Made by a program: the position numbers and the translations under genes
The notes under the pieces: model-generated
What the model saw: only the letters and a program-made list of their open reading frames with translations
Told to the model about the DNA's origin: nothing
Database searches by the model: none
Assembly (NCBI RefSeq): GCF_032842945.2
Contig: NZ_CP146606.1
Span: 2,298,501 to 2,362,500, forward strand
Length of the DNA stretch: 64,000 nt
From: Roseovarius sp. W115
GTDB lineage: Bacteria > Pseudomonadota > Alphaproteobacteria > Rhodobacterales > Rhodobacteraceae
Reading direction: 5' to 3'
Shown: positions 27,061 to 36,895 of the stretch, piece by piece
Position numbering within the stretch: the first letter of the stretch is position 1
Layout: each line of letters starts with the position of its first letter

Positions 27061-27112
27061 GCGCCGGGAAAAATCTTTCAAAGATTTTTGCGCCTCCGGC
27101 GGGAGTATTTTG
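27061..27112. repeat. Intergenic palindromic element between gcvH and gcvP
   Basis: AAAAATCTT (27069-27077) and AAGATTTTT (27081-27089) form a 9-bp stem with a TCA loop. It is flanked by GCGCCGGG and by GCGCCTCCGGCGGGAGTATT. I recognise GCCTCCGGCGGGAGTATTTT as a motif recurring in Rhodobacteraceae intergenic regions. It may attenuate transcription between gcvH and gcvP or stabilise mRNA ends. Confidence 0.6.
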
Positions 27113-27164
27113 AGAACGATGAAAGACAGGGCGGTGCCACTGATTTTCGCAATGGGAGAAAGAA

Positions 27165-30014
27165 ATGGCGTTCAAACCGATTGACTATTTGCCGTATGAT
27201 TTTGCCAATCGCAGGCATATTGGCCCCTCGCCTGAGGAAATGGACGAGATGCTGGCTGTCCTAGAGGTTGGCTCGCTTGATGAGTTGATTGACGAGACAG
27301 TTCCCGCGTCGATCCGTCAGAAGGCCAAGCTTGATTTTGGCAAGCCGAAATCCGAGCGCGAATTGATGCATCACATGCGTGTCACAGCCGCCAAGAACAA
27401 GGTTTTGGTGAGCATGATCGGGCAGGGCTATCACGGCACTGTCACGCCCCCGGCGGTTCAACGCAATATTCTGGAAAACCCAGCCTGGTATACAGCTTAT
27501 ACGCCCTATCAGCCTGAGATCAGTCAGGGACGGCTTGAAGCGCTGTTGAACTTCCAGACGATGATCTCTGATCTGACGGGGTTGGAGATCGCCAATGCCT
27601 CGCTTCTGGATGAGGCCACGGCCTGTGCCGAAGCGATGACAATGGCGCAGCGAGTCGCCAAGTCCAAAGCGAATGCGTTTTTCGTGGACCGCGATTGCCA
27701 CCCTCAGAATATCGCCGTGATAAAAACGCGCGCAGCCCCCTTGGGCATCAAGGTTATTGTCGGCAACCCCGATAAAATGGATGCAACCAAGGTCTTTGGC
27801 GCGCTGTTTCAATATCCTGGCAGCTATGGCCATGTGCGCGACTTCACAGATCATATCGCCAAGCTTCATGCCGAGAAGGCGGTGGGCATCGTCTCGGCTG
27901 ATCCTCTGGCGCTGACGCTGTTGAAAGAACCTGGTGCGATGGGGGCGGATATTGCGGTGGGCAGCGCGCAGCGCTTTGGCGTGCCCATGGGCTATGGTGG
28001 CCCGCATGCGGCCTACATGGCGTGCCGCGATGCTTATAAACGCGCGATGCCGGGCCGTATTGTCGGGGTCAGCATCGACAGCCTCGGCAACCGCGCTTAC
28101 CGGTTGAGCCTGCAGACCCGCGAACAGCATATCCGACGTGAGAAAGCCACCTCGAATGTCTGCACGGCGCAGGCTTTGCTGGCGGTGATGGCGTCGATGT
28201 ATGCGGTGTTCCATGGGCCCAAGGGCCTCAAGGCGATTGCCCAGCGCATTCATCGCAAAACCGTGCGTCTGGCGCGTGGATTGGAGGAGGCTGGGTTCAA
28301 GGTCGATCCCAAATCCTTCTTTGACACAATTACCGTTGATGTGGGGCCATTGCAGGCTGCTGTGCTCAAATCGGCGGTGGACGAAGGGCTGAACCTTCGC
28401 AAAGTGGGGGAACGCCGGATCGGGATTACGCTGGATGAGGCGACCCGGCCCAAGAATATCGAGGCGGTCTGGCGGGCCTTTGGTATCCCACGCCGCGATA
28501 ACGAGTTTAAGCCAGAGTACCGCGTGCCGGACAACATGCACCGGCGGTCGGATTTCCTGACGCATCCGATCTTTCATATGAACCGGGCTGAAACCGAGAT
28601 GATGCGCTATATGCGGCGTCTGGCGGACCGGGACCTGGCGCTGGACCGCGCAATGATCCCTTTGGGGTCGTGCACCATGAAGCTGAATGCTGCTGCTGAG
28701 ATGATGCCTGTGAGCTGGCGCGAGTTTTCGCGGCTGCATCCCTTTGCACCGCTGGATCAGGCGCAAGGGTATCACGAGTTGATCAGTGATCTGAGCGCCA
28801 AGCTGTGTGAGATCACCGGCTATGACGACATGTCGATGCAGCCCAATTCGGGCGCACAGGGTGAATATGCCGGGTTGCTGACTATTTCCGCTTATCATCG
28901 GGCCAATGGCGAGGGGCATCGCAATGTCTGCCTTATCCCGATGAGCGCGCATGGCACCAATCCGGCCAGCGCGCAGATGGTGGGCTGGAAGGTGGTGCCG
29001 GTGCAATCTGCCGAGAATGGGGATATTGATCTCGACGATTTCCGCGCCAAGGCGGAACTGCATGCCGACAATCTGGCCGGGTGCATGATCACCTATCCGT
29101 CGACCCATGGGGTCTTTGAAGAAACCGTGATTGATGTGTGCAAGATCACGCATGACCATGGCGGGCAGGTCTATATCGACGGGGCAAATCTCAATGCGAT
29201 GGTGGGCCTGTCGCGTCCCGGTGATCTGGGGGGCGATGTGAGCCACCTCAACCTACACAAAACCTTTTGCATTCCCCATGGAGGTGGCGGGCCGGGCATG
29301 GGGCCGATTGGTGTCAAAGCGCATCTCGCCCCGCATTTGCCGGGTCATCCCAATAAGGCCGGCGCGGATGGTCCCGTTTCGGCGGCGCCTTACGGATCTG
29401 CGTCCATTCTTCCCATCAGCTGGGCGTATATTCTTTTGATGGGGGGCGAAGGCCTGACCCAGGCGACACGGGTGGCGATCCTCAACGCAAACTACATCGC
29501 CAAGCGGCTCGAAGGGGCCTATGACGTGCTTTACAAAGGGGGGCAGGGCCGGGTGGCGCATGAGTGCATCATCGATACGCGCCCCTTCGCTGAAAGTGCG
29601 GATGTCAGCGTAGATGATATCGCTAAACGTTTGATCGACAACGGGTTTCATGCGCCGACGATGAGCTGGCCTGTAGCGGGGACTCTCATGATCGAGCCGA
29701 CTGAGTCAGAAACCAAAGCCGAGCTGGATCGGTTCTGCGATGCAATGCTCGCGATCCGGGCTGAGATTGCCGATATCGAAGAAGGGCGCATTGATCGCGA
29801 GAACAATCCGATGCGCAATGCGCCTCACACGATGGAGGATCTGGTGCGCGAATGGGATCGGCCCTACAGCCGTGAGCAGGCCTGTTTTCCGCCGGGTGCG
29901 TTCCGGGTCGATAAATACTGGCCACCGGTCAACCGGGTCGACAATGTTTATGGCGACCGGCATCTGGTCTGCACCTGTCCACCGATGGAGGACTATGCCG
30001 AAGCGGCGGAGTAA
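27165..30014 (+). CDS. gcvP: Glycine dehydrogenase (P protein), fused alpha-beta form
   Basis: 949 residues, the single-chain form in which both halves are aminotransferase-fold domains. It begins [20 protein letters not shown], carries [20 protein letters not shown], and the PLP lysine in [20 protein letters not shown] near residue 700. It decarboxylates glycine and loads the remaining aminomethyl onto lipoyl-GcvH. GGGAGAAAG lies just before ATG. Last gene of the operon. A very long frame (661 codons) is open on the opposite strand but is a codon-usage artefact. Confidence 0.97.
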   Translation: MAFKPIDYLPYDFANRRHIGPSPEEMDEMLAVLEVGSLDELIDETVPASIRQKAKLDFGKPKSERELMHHMRVTAAKNKVLVSMIGQGYHGTVTPPAVQRNILENPAWYTAYTPYQPEISQGRLEALLNFQTMISDLTGLEIANASLLDEATACAEAMTMAQRVAKSKANAFFVDRDCHPQNIAVIKTRAAPLGIKVIVGNPDKMDATKVFGALFQYPGSYGHVRDFTDHIAKLHAEKAVGIVSADPLALTLLKEPGAMGADIAVGSAQRFGVPMGYGGPHAAYMACRDAYKRAMPGRIVGVSIDSLGNRAYRLSLQTREQHIRREKATSNVCTAQALLAVMASMYAVFHGPKGLKAIAQRIHRKTVRLARGLEEAGFKVDPKSFFDTITVDVGPLQAAVLKSAVDEGLNLRKVGERRIGITLDEATRPKNIEAVWRAFGIPRRDNEFKPEYRVPDNMHRRSDFLTHPIFHMNRAETEMMRYMRRLADRDLALDRAMIPLGSCTMKLNAAAEMMPVSWREFSRLHPFAPLDQAQGYHELISDLSAKLCEITGYDDMSMQPNSGAQGEYAGLLTISAYHRANGEGHRNVCLIPMSAHGTNPASAQMVGWKVVPVQSAENGDIDLDDFRAKAELHADNLAGCMITYPSTHGVFEETVIDVCKITHDHGGQVYIDGANLNAMVGLSRPGDLGGDVSHLNLHKTFCIPHGGGGPGMGPIGVKAHLAPHLPGHPNKAGADGPVSAAPYGSASILPISWAYILLMGGEGLTQATRVAILNANYIAKRLEGAYDVLYKGGQGRVAHECIIDTRPFAESADVSVDDIAKRLIDNGFHAPTMSWPVAGTLMIEPTESETKAELDRFCDAMLAIRAEIADIEEGRIDRENNPMRNAPHTMEDLVREWDRPYSREQACFPPGAFRVDKYWPPVNRVDNVYGDRHLVCTCPPMEDYAEAAE

Positions 30015-30015
30015 G

Positions 30016-30891
30016 TCAGGCCTTGGCGTCGTCCAGCAAGAACGCGAAATGATCGCGGAGCTTTTCCCAGGTCGCCTCGTTTGAGGCGACCAGGATGTAT
30101 CCGTCGCTGACCGTGGCAGTGTAATCGTCGCCATTAAGCATGCGTGCAACCCCACCTGCGCGTTGGCAAATCAGAATACCCGCGGCATGATCCCAGGGGT
30201 TCAGCGTGCCGGAGAACAAGAAATCCGCGCCGCCACGGGCCAGCGTTCGATACTCGTGACAGGCGCATTGCAAAGACATGGCGCGCCCAAGCTTTGGCAG
30301 GGCCTTTGCAACACCCGGTTTGGCCTCTTGTGGCAGGTAATTGTAGTGGGTGAAGCCCGCAAGTTCGCCAAGATCACCGCCATCTGAAACAGTGAGCGGT
30401 CGCGTCGTTCCAATCGCGCGGGTTAACTCGGCCGGGCCATCCTCATCGGCACTGATCCAATCATCGGCGAGCGGGTCGTAAAGCAGGCCGAAGACCGGTT
30501 TGCCAAAGCGCGTGATGGACAGGATGACGCCAAAGACGCCCAAACCATTTGCGAAATTCCATGTGCCATCTACCGGGTCGATGATAAAGGCCAGCTCGGC
30601 CTCACCGATCTTTCCCTTCAGTTCAGGGTTGGTCGCAGCCGCTTCTTCTCCAACCACCAACGCAAGCGGAAACATCGCCTGAATGCCGCGTGCCATCATG
30701 GCCTCGGCGGCAGTGTCCGCTTCGGTCACGAGGTCATGTGCGTTGGATTTGCTACGGATGTCGCCTTGTCCGAGATTGCGAAATCTTGGGAGGATCTCTG
30801 CCTTGGCGGCACGGCGCACGAGGTTGATCAGGCTCGTTTTCTGCGCCGGGCTCAGGGGCGAGGTGAGCGGGATGGGTAAGCTGTCGGCCAT
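30016..30891 (-). CDS. Inositol monophosphatase family protein
   Basis: 291 residues from ATG 30891 (MADSLPIPLTSPLSPAQKTS), AAGGAA upstream. Metal sites: GEEAAATN (first Glu), FIIDPVDGTWNFANGLGVFG (DPxDGT motif) and NPWDHAAGILICQRAGGVAR (WDxxAG). Members hydrolyse inositol phosphate, histidinol phosphate or 3'(2'),5'-bisphosphate nucleotides; I cannot tell which. It is convergent with gcvP with 1 base between them. Confidence 0.88.
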   Translation of the reverse strand: MADSLPIPLTSPLSPAQKTSLINLVRRAAKAEILPRFRNLGQGDIRSKSNAHDLVTEADTAAEAMMARGIQAMFPLALVVGEEAAATNPELKGKIGEAELAFIIDPVDGTWNFANGLGVFGVILSITRFGKPVFGLLYDPLADDWISADEDGPAELTRAIGTTRPLTVSDGGDLGELAGFTHYNYLPQEAKPGVAKALPKLGRAMSLQCACHEYRTLARGGADFLFSGTLNPWDHAAGILICQRAGGVARMLNGDDYTATVSDGYILVASNEATWEKLRDHFAFLLDDAKA

Positions 30892-30990
30892 TTTTCGGTT
30901 CCTTTGGCGAATCCGTCCAGGCGGGTTTTGCCCTGGCATCGCATTCGACCTGCCGAAGATCAATAAGGCGTTGGCATACTGCGCGATATG

Positions 30991-33507
30991 CTACTCGCTT
31001 GCGCGCAACACGCGGGCCGGGCGCGCCGACATTGGACCAATGGCAAAGGCAAGGCCCGCCAGCAGGCTTATCATGGCTCCCCCAAAAACGATGCCAAGCG
31101 CTGATGGCCAGTCGACGGCAAAGCTGGTTTCCATGATGTAGGTGCTGACCGCCCAGGCCCCGGCGACGCCTGCTCCAAGTGCGACGATGCCCGCCGCAGC
31201 CCCCAGCAAACTGGCGCGTAAGGTCAGCCCCCAAAGAATGCGTGCACGGCTGGCGCCCAGAGTTTTCAGGATCGCGGCCTCATAGCTGCGCGCGCGCTGA
31301 TCAGCGGCGGCGGCCCCGATGAGCACCAGAAAACCGGTCAGCAAAGTGGCCGCAGCGCCCCAGGCCGTCGCAGAGGCGAGGCCTGCGAGAAGGTCACTCA
31401 CCTGGTTCACAGCGTCCCGAACGGCTATGGCCGTTATGTTGGGAAATTGTTGGGTGAGGTCGCGCAGGATTGGCGTCTCAGAGGCTTCTTCTGCATAGAC
31501 CGTGGCGATGTAGCTGTGCGGTGCGCTGACCAGTGCGGCTTCGTTCATGATCATGATGAACCCCATGCCAGCGCTGGAAAAATCCACCTCGCGAAAAGAA
31601 GTGACGTCCGCCGTGAGATCGCGGCCTAGAATGTTCACCGTGACGCTGTCACCGATCTTTATTCCCATCTCAGCCGCTTCTTCTGCAGCAAAACTTACTT
31701 GTGGGGTGCCGGTGTAATCCTCTGCCCACCATGTGCCGTCGGTGATTGTGCTGCGACTTGGCAGGGCCGCAGCGTAGCTGACACCTCGGTCACCTTCCAA
31801 AACCCAGTGATCGCCTGCGGTCTCTGATGCCGGTTTGCCATTGATTTGGGTGATGATGCCCCGCAGCATCGGGGCCGCATCCACACGGCTTACACCCTCA
31901 TCGCCATCCAGACGCGCCTCAAAACCCGGCATCTGGTCACGTTGAATGTCGACAAAGAAAAAGCTCGGCGCGCGCGTGGGAAGATCGCGGGAAATCGCAT
32001 CGCGCAGATTGCGGTCGATCTGTCCCACAGCGGCCAGAACGCTCAATCCAAGCCCCAGGGAAAGAACCACGGCGCTGGCGGTGCTTCCGGGGCCGGAAAT
32101 GGCTGCCAAAGCCCAACTGAGCGAAACGCGCCCGCGTGTTCTGGGTCTTATGCTGCGGCTGATGGCGCGCAATCCCTGGCCTGCGAGCGCCAAGAGACCA
32201 AGTGCCCCGGCAATGCCACCTGCGGTCCAGATTGTCAGCGCAGTATTGCCTGAAAACCAAGCGGCCAGCCAGATCAGGAGGCCAACAAGCGCACTAATGG
32301 TCAGCACCGTGAACATGCCCGGATGCTGCAAGCTCTGCGCACCATCACGGTAAAGCGCTGCTGGCCGCACATTGCGGGCTCGAGCAATTGGCCAGAGCGT
32401 GAAAATGAGCACGGTCAAGACGCTGTAGATTGCAGCCTCGATCATGGGTTTGGGATAAGGCGCAAAGATAGCAGGTACAGGCAGGCGTGCCTCGATAAGT
32501 GCGGCCAGTACCACAGGCGTGCCGACACCCAATACAAGACCCAAGGCAATTCCGACGATGGCGAGCGCGCTGACCTGAAATAGATATGTCAGGAAGATCG
32601 CCCGCTGATCTGCGCCGAGCGTCCGCAACACGGCAATGACTTTGGTTTTTCCAGCTAGGTAGGCGCGCAAAGCGGCAGATATGCCGACGCCACCTACGGC
32701 CAGACCGGACAGCCCGACGAGGATTAAGAATGCGCCAAGACGGTCAACAAACACCGCCACTCCGGGTGCCCCGTTGCGCGCATCGCTCCAACGCATTCCG
32801 CTGCCGTCCAAGGCTGTTTCGGCCTGGGACGCAAGCGCGGTAAGGTCAGCATCGGATGGCAGATCCAGCCGGTAATGCGTGGAAAAGAGCGTGCCGGGCG
32901 CCAGCAGCCCGGAGCCTTCCAGTGCCTCCCGTTTGACGATACTGCGCGGACCAAGTCCAAATCCGGCTGTGCGCGTATCCGGTTCGCGCACAATCAGCGC
33001 GGTGACGATGAAGGCGGTCTCGCCGAGCCTCAAGCGATCCCCCGTAACGATGCCCAAACGATCTGCCAAAGTGGGGTGTATCACTATTCCTGGTGTTGTG
33101 CCGTCGCCCGCCAACGCGCCAGACAAAGGTATGTCAGGGTCCAGAGTTACTTGGCCAACCAAGGGGTAAAGATCATCCACGGCCTTCACCTGCGTCAGGC
33201 TGCGGCTTTCGTCCTCTGCCACGGCCATGGATCGAAAGTCGGCAATCTCTGAGACATTTGTGGCGACGCTGTCCATCCAGCCACGTTCAGCCTCAGTGGC
33301 AAAGCGATAGGTCAGCTCGATTTCGGCATCTCCGCCCAAGAGTTGCGCACCCTCGGCGGCCAGCCCGCGCGCGATGCTTTCGCGCACCGTGCCCACGGCA
33401 GCTATGGCGGCGACCCCAAGGATCACACAGGCGAGGAAAATGCGGAACCCGTGAAAGCCGCCGCGCATTTCTCGCGCGGCGAACCGGGCGGCGAGGGCGA
33501 TGTTCAT
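30991..33507 (-). CDS. YbbP-like FtsX-family ABC permease
   Basis: 838 residues. The N-terminus ([20 protein letters not shown]) anchors in the membrane, a large extracytoplasmic domain follows, and there are two blocks of three to four helices typical of a double MacB/FtsX permease (for example FLILVGLSGLAVGGVGISAA and LLTGFLVLIGAAAADQRARS). Its start overlaps the ATP-binding gene (ATGA), so together they form the transporter. In E. coli the homologous pair ybbA-ybbP is divergent from tesA, exactly as here. The substrate is unknown; lipoprotein or lipid handling is suspected in the family. Confidence 0.88.
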   Translation of the reverse strand: MNIALAARFAAREMRGGFHGFRIFLACVILGVAAIAAVGTVRESIARGLAAEGAQLLGGDAEIELTYRFATEAERGWMDSVATNVSEIADFRSMAVAEDESRSLTQVKAVDDLYPLVGQVTLDPDIPLSGALAGDGTTPGIVIHPTLADRLGIVTGDRLRLGETAFIVTALIVREPDTRTAGFGLGPRSIVKREALEGSGLLAPGTLFSTHYRLDLPSDADLTALASQAETALDGSGMRWSDARNGAPGVAVFVDRLGAFLILVGLSGLAVGGVGISAALRAYLAGKTKVIAVLRTLGADQRAIFLTYLFQVSALAIVGIALGLVLGVGTPVVLAALIEARLPVPAIFAPYPKPMIEAAIYSVLTVLIFTLWPIARARNVRPAALYRDGAQSLQHPGMFTVLTISALVGLLIWLAAWFSGNTALTIWTAGGIAGALGLLALAGQGLRAISRSIRPRTRGRVSLSWALAAISGPGSTASAVVLSLGLGLSVLAAVGQIDRNLRDAISRDLPTRAPSFFFVDIQRDQMPGFEARLDGDEGVSRVDAAPMLRGIITQINGKPASETAGDHWVLEGDRGVSYAAALPSRSTITDGTWWAEDYTGTPQVSFAAEEAAEMGIKIGDSVTVNILGRDLTADVTSFREVDFSSAGMGFIMIMNEAALVSAPHSYIATVYAEEASETPILRDLTQQFPNITAIAVRDAVNQVSDLLAGLASATAWGAAATLLTGFLVLIGAAAADQRARSYEAAILKTLGASRARILWGLTLRASLLGAAAGIVALGAGVAGAWAVSTYIMETSFAVDWPSALGIVFGGAMISLLAGLAFAIGPMSARPARVLRASE

Positions 33508-34199
33508 TCCGCGACGGCCTTGTCAGAATGGGTTTCGATCTGACCGTCTCGCAAGGTGATTTGCCGCGCGCATTGGGCCGCCAATCCGGCGTCATGCGTC
33601 ACTAGAACAAGCGTGGCCCCATGGCGTTTTTGCAGGTCAAACAACAGGTTGACGATGTCGGCGCCGGTGTGACTGTCCAGATTGCCCGTGGGTTCATCTG
33701 CCAAAAGGATGTCCGGCCGAGGAGCTGCGGCACGGGCAAGGGCGACGCGTTGCTGCTCGCCGCCGGAGAGTTGCGACGGGTAATGCCCCAAACGTTCGCC
33801 AAGGCCCACAGCCTGCAGTTCTTCTTCAGCTCGTGCAAAGGCATCCGTGCGCCCGGCCAGTTCAAGCGGTGTGGCCACGTTTTCCAATGCTGTCATCGTG
33901 GGAATCAGGTGAAAGGACTGAAACACCACGCCGATGTGATCGCGCCTGAGGCGGGCCAGAGCGTCTTCACTCATTGCCGAAAGATCATGGCCCAAGGCGT
34001 GCACGGACCCGCTTGTGGCGCGTTCCAGCCCGCCCATCAGCATCAAAAGCGAGGACTTGCCGGACCCGGACGGCCCCACGAGACTTAGCGTGTCGCCCCG
34101 GTGGACATCCAGCGAGATCGCGTCAAGTATCCGAACAAGACCTGCATTGCCCTCCAGCGCCAATGTAGCAGAGCGAAGCGACAACACGGGATCTGTCAT
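33504..34199 (-). CDS. YbbA-like ABC transporter ATP-binding protein
   Basis: 231 residues from ATG 34199. Walker [21 protein letters not shown], signature [20 protein letters not shown], Walker [21 protein letters not shown], and switch His in LVTHDAG. MacB/LolD-like. Upstream in-frame codons to 34643 lie antisense to the esterase gene and are rejected. Its start codon and that of the esterase gene share the tetranucleotide CATG at 34197-34200, so each gene's leader lies in the coding region of the other. Confidence 0.93.
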   Translation of the reverse strand: MTDPVLSLRSATLALEGNAGLVRILDAISLDVHRGDTLSLVGPSGSGKSSLLMLMGGLERATSGSVHALGHDLSAMSEDALARLRRDHIGVVFQSFHLIPTMTALENVATPLELAGRTDAFARAEEELQAVGLGERLGHYPSQLSGGEQQRVALARAAAPRPDILLADEPTGNLDSHTGADIVNLLFDLQKRHGATLVLVTHDAGLAAQCARQITLRDGQIETHSDKAVAE

Positions 34200-34872
34200 G
34201 GGATTGCGCCTGTTTTTGAAAGGTTTTCTGACATATGGGGTGCGCGCGCTGCGCGGCAAGGCGCTGGCCCTGGTTTTGATGGGAGCCCCTGCCTGGGCGG
34301 AGCCTGTGACGGTTCTGGCCTTTGGGGACAGCTTGACCCAAGGGTATGGATTGCCCGCAGAAGACGGGTTTGTTCCAAAGCTGCAGGACTGGCTGGTGGC
34401 GCATGGGGACGAGGTGACGCTGATCAATGGGGGTGTGTCGGGGGATACCACAGCCGGTGGCGCAGCGCGGGTCGAGTGGAGCCTGACGCCGGAGGTGGAC
34501 GCGATGATCGTGGCGCTGGGAGGAAACGACGTGCTGCGGGGTATCGCACCTGAGATTGCACGCACCAATCTGACAAGTATTCTGGAGGTGGCGGCGTCGC
34601 GTGATCTGCCGGTTTTGCTTGTAGGACTGCCTGCGCCCGGCAATTACGGGGCGCAGTATAAAGCCGCATTTGATGCTATCTATCCCGATCTCGCGGAACA
34701 GTTTGACGTGCTTTATCTTCAAAGCTTTTTCACGGGATTGGGCGAGGGTCAGCCGTCTGAGCTGCAAGAGTTCTTTCAGGCCGATGGCATTCATCCCAAT
34801 GCTGAGGGTGTCACGCAAATTGTTGAGGGGATGGGGCCTATCGTGCAAGAATTGATCGGCGAAATCGAGTAA
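34198..34872 (+). CDS. TesA-like GDSL arylesterase/lysophospholipase, exported
   Basis: 224 residues from ATG 34198. An N-terminal signal peptide (FLTYGVRALRGKALALVLMG, then APAWA) precedes the SGNH-hydrolase blocks: VLAFGDSLTQGYGLPAEDGF (block I Ser), NGGVSGDTTAGGAARVEW (block II Gly), IVALGGNDVLRGIAP (block III Asn) and FFQADGIHPNAEGVTQIVEG (block V Asp and His). Members are periplasmic thioesterases or lysophospholipases. It is divergent from the YbbA/YbbP-like transporter and ends at a strong terminator. Confidence 0.92.
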   Translation: MGLRLFLKGFLTYGVRALRGKALALVLMGAPAWAEPVTVLAFGDSLTQGYGLPAEDGFVPKLQDWLVAHGDEVTLINGGVSGDTTAGGAARVEWSLTPEVDAMIVALGGNDVLRGIAPEIARTNLTSILEVAASRDLPVLLVGLPAPGNYGAQYKAAFDAIYPDLAEQFDVLYLQSFFTGLGEGQPSELQEFFQADGIHPNAEGVTQIVEGMGPIVQELIGEIE

Positions 34873-34883
34873 GGATTAAACGT

Positions 34884-34918
34884 AAAAAAGGCCCCTGCGG
34901 GGGCCTTTTCGTTTTTTA
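34884..34918. terminator. Rho-independent terminator between the esterase gene and cspA
   Basis: GGCCCC-TGC-GGGGCC stem, preceded by AAAAA and followed by TTTTCGTTTTTT. The flanking A and T runs make it work in both directions for the convergent genes. Confidence 0.9.
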
Positions 34919-34933
34919 ATTCAAACGCTTATA

Positions 34934-35140
34934 TTAGGCGAGTTCGATGTTCGCAGCAGAGCTGCGTCCGTCGCGGCCTGCTTCGATTTCGAAGTTAACC
35001 TTTTGGTCATCTTTCAGGCCGGTCAGACCTGCGCGCTCAACGGCGGAGATGTGTACAAACACGTCTTTGCCGCCATCATCAGGCGCGATAAATCCGAAGC
35101 CTTTAGTTGCGTTGAACCATTTTACGGTGCCACTGGCCAT
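34934..35140 (-). CDS. cspA: Cold-shock protein (CspA family)
   Basis: 68 residues, AAGGAG before ATG. The single CSD domain has RNP1 [13 protein letters not shown] and RNP2 DVFVHIS. It starts [20 protein letters not shown]. It binds single-stranded nucleic acid as an RNA chaperone. Its 5' UTR carries a stem-loop also found upstream of the second cspA at 61578. Gene name by family, not by expression evidence. Confidence 0.95.
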   Translation of the reverse strand: MASGTVKWFNATKGFGFIAPDDGGKDVFVHISAVERAGLTGLKDDQKVNFEIEAGRDGRSSAANIELA

Positions 35141-35161
35141 CCGTTTTCTCCTTGGTATGGT

Positions 35162-35219
35162 GCTGCCCGCGGAATGCGGCAGCCCGGCGTGTCAGTGCAA
35201 GATCGAGTGCCTGTGCCGG
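35162..35219 (-). promoter_or_regulatory. Conserved cspA 5'-UTR stem-loop element (copy 1)
   Basis: On the plus strand GCTGCC (35162-35167) pairs with GGCAGC (35178-35183); the enclosed CGC and GCG also pair. CCGGC follows at once, and TCGAGTGCCTGTGCCGG ends the element. The first 27 bases match copy 2 (61806-61832) at 25 positions, and the distal part matches in blocks. It lies in the transcribed leader of cspA, 21 bases from its ATG. Confidence 0.7.
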
Positions 35220-35310
35220 ATAAGGGAGCAGATGGTCGATAGTGGTAACGTCGCGCGCCACATATGAGGCGCGCGATCCGATTAATCAAGGGTTTTCAAT
35301 CAGGCTGTGG

Positions 35311-35865
35311 TTAAAGGACGGTTACAACAGTCCCCAACGGCACGCGCTCGTAGAGGTCCTGAACATGCTCATTGATCATGCGGATACAGCCGTTTGACAC
35401 AGACCTCCCGATGGATTTTGGTGCCGTGGTACCGTGGATCCGGAAATACGTGTCGCGACCGTTCTGGAACAGGTAAAGTGCACGTGATCCCAGAGGGTTA
35501 CCTGGGCCGCCAGGTTGAACGAAGTCGTTGTCGATGAATTTCGTGTAGAGATGCGGCTCGCGCTCGATCATTTCATTGGTGGGGCGCCAGGTTGGCCATT
35601 TCTTTTTGACGTCAATGGTGGCCTTGCCGGTGAATTCGAGCCCGGCACGGCCCACGCCGACGCCATAACGGCGGGCCTGACCGGGGGCTTCGATGAAATA
35701 TAGAAAATGCGCGCGAGGTAGGACAAGCATCTGTCCTGGTTGATATTTCTTCGAAATATCAACGCTTTGCGGGCGGTATTTTGGATTCAGTTCAAACGAT
35801 TTCGCGCTGGCAGGCACGGTTACGGCAGCCAAACCAGCGGCAACAAATGTACGGCGGTCCATCAT
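35311..35865 (-). CDS. L,D-transpeptidase (YkuD family), exported
   Basis: 184 residues from ATG 35865, with GAGGGG upstream; 35862 is the alternative. The N-terminal signal MMDRRTFVAAGLAAVTVPAS has an RR pair, so export may be Tat-like. The catalytic motif is RIHGTTAPKSIGRSVSNGCI followed by RM: conserved His, then SNGC with the nucleophilic cysteine. It probably forms 3-3 peptidoglycan cross-links or attaches proteins to the wall. A monocistronic gene as far as visible. Confidence 0.92.
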   Translation of the reverse strand: MMDRRTFVAAGLAAVTVPASAKSFELNPKYRPQSVDISKKYQPGQMLVLPRAHFLYFIEAPGQARRYGVGVGRAGLEFTGKATIDVKKKWPTWRPTNEMIEREPHLYTKFIDNDFVQPGGPGNPLGSRALYLFQNGRDTYFRIHGTTAPKSIGRSVSNGCIRMINEHVQDLYERVPLGTVVTVL

Positions 35866-36108
35866 ATTGATTCCCCTCAAAAAAATACAGGTGGCAGGAC
35901 AATAGAAATAAAGGGTCAGATTTTGTCCAAGAAATCAAAAACGGGTGAAATGGCCGAAATCCCACATATCCGTTGCAAAAGAGTCGCAGGGGAAAAGCGC
36001 GAAATTTTGGCAAAAACCCATGTCGGTATCACGTCGGTGCCGGATCGGTGCGGTCAGGATTTCGAAAGGGTTTACCGGAAACCTTGTGCCTCGGTTGAGG
36101 AGATGCCC

Positions 36109-36480
36109 ATGGCCCGAATGTCCAAGATCGAACGCACCAGCCGCGACGTGCTGATGCGCAATTTGATTTACCTGACGCAAGAGAAATGGATCCCCCGCGC
36201 CATCAGCGACGAATTGCCGGAGGAGTGGCATTCGCTTTTGCATGACGTGGAGGTGACGGAGAAAAAGCAGAAGCTGACGCTTTACCTTGACCGGTCGGTG
36301 GCCAAGTTCTTTCGCGACATGGGCGTGGGATATCAGGCGCGGATCAACGCGGTTCTGTCGGCCTTCGCCCGAATGCACATCACCCGGCATGTCGAGTTGG
36401 AAAAACGGCTCAACAAGGTCCTTGAGTTAGGCACCGGGCCGGGCAAGGCCTATGCCGAATGGAACGGTATGGGGGAATGA
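36109..36480 (+). CDS. BrnA-like antitoxin-family protein, without a visible BrnT partner
   Basis: 123 residues from ATG 36109, which has GAGG 8 bases upstream; an ATG at 36103 is too close to that site. The C-terminal half EVTEKKQKLTLYLDRSVAKF and FRDMGVGYQARINAVLSAFA matches the ribbon-helix-helix DNA-binding part of BrnA antitoxins. The N-terminal half SKIERTSRDVLMRNLIYLTQ is extra. No BrnT-like toxin is adjacent, so it may act alone as a repressor. Confidence 0.7.
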   Translation: MARMSKIERTSRDVLMRNLIYLTQEKWIPRAISDELPEEWHSLLHDVEVTEKKQKLTLYLDRSVAKFFRDMGVGYQARINAVLSAFARMHITRHVELEKRLNKVLELGTGPGKAYAEWNGMGE

Positions 36481-36542
36481 AGCCCGGCCTGACACAAGGG
36501 GTGCAATGGGGGTAAATTAGGCCGGGCCTACAGGCATAAGCG

Positions 36543-36644
36543 CTAGAACGCTGCCCAATCAGAGAAGCGATAGGGCATCGGGCGCGGATGCCGGGGTAAA
36601 GGCGGTTTAGGCCGCGGGGCGGGCGGTTTTGTTGAAATGGGCAT
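36543..36644 (-). CDS. 33-residue proline/arginine-rich micro-protein
   Basis: ATG at 36644 has a near-perfect Shine-Dalgarno AAAGGAGG 5-6 bases upstream. The translation starts MPISTKPPAPRPKPPLPRHP and ends RPMPYRFSDWAAF before TAG (36543-36545). Ten of 33 residues are proline and there are few acidic residues. Strong initiation context with a compact frame argues for real translation; no family recognised. It lies in an otherwise empty gap between the BrnA-like and ettA genes. Confidence 0.5.
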   Translation of the reverse strand: MPISTKPPAPRPKPPLPRHPRPMPYRFSDWAAF

Positions 36645-36765
36645 GGTCGCCTCCTTTCGCAGATTAGACGTAGGAGGCCCTGTTTTGTATGACGATAGCG
36701 TATCGCGCGGGTGTGATGATGGGTGATAGATAGGGGGCGAGTTCGCCGCGCGGCTTTGTGTTCAG

Positions 36766-36788
36766 AGGGTGGGTTGCAAACCCACCCT
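36766..36788. repeat. Intergenic palindrome (GGGTGGGTT family)
   Basis: Perfect 10-bp arms AGGGTGGGTT (36766-36775) and AACCCACCCT (36779-36788) around GCA. I recognise AGGGTGGGTTGCAAACCCAC as a recurrent intergenic repeat of Rhodobacteraceae. Single copy in this window. Confidence 0.6.
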
Positions 36789-36895
36789 ACATTTGAAGTT
36801 CAACAGCACCTTAGCGCCCAGAATGATAGAAGGGGTGCGCACGCATTTCCTTCGGAAACGCTTTCGCGCACGCGCCGAACGCAGGGCGTTCGACG

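Noticed and set aside
27261..29246. 661-codon open frame antisense to gcvP
   Set aside because: Runs exactly opposite a well-supported GcvP; composition (His, Arg, Ile-rich) is that of a codon-bias shadow and there is no ribosome-binding site.
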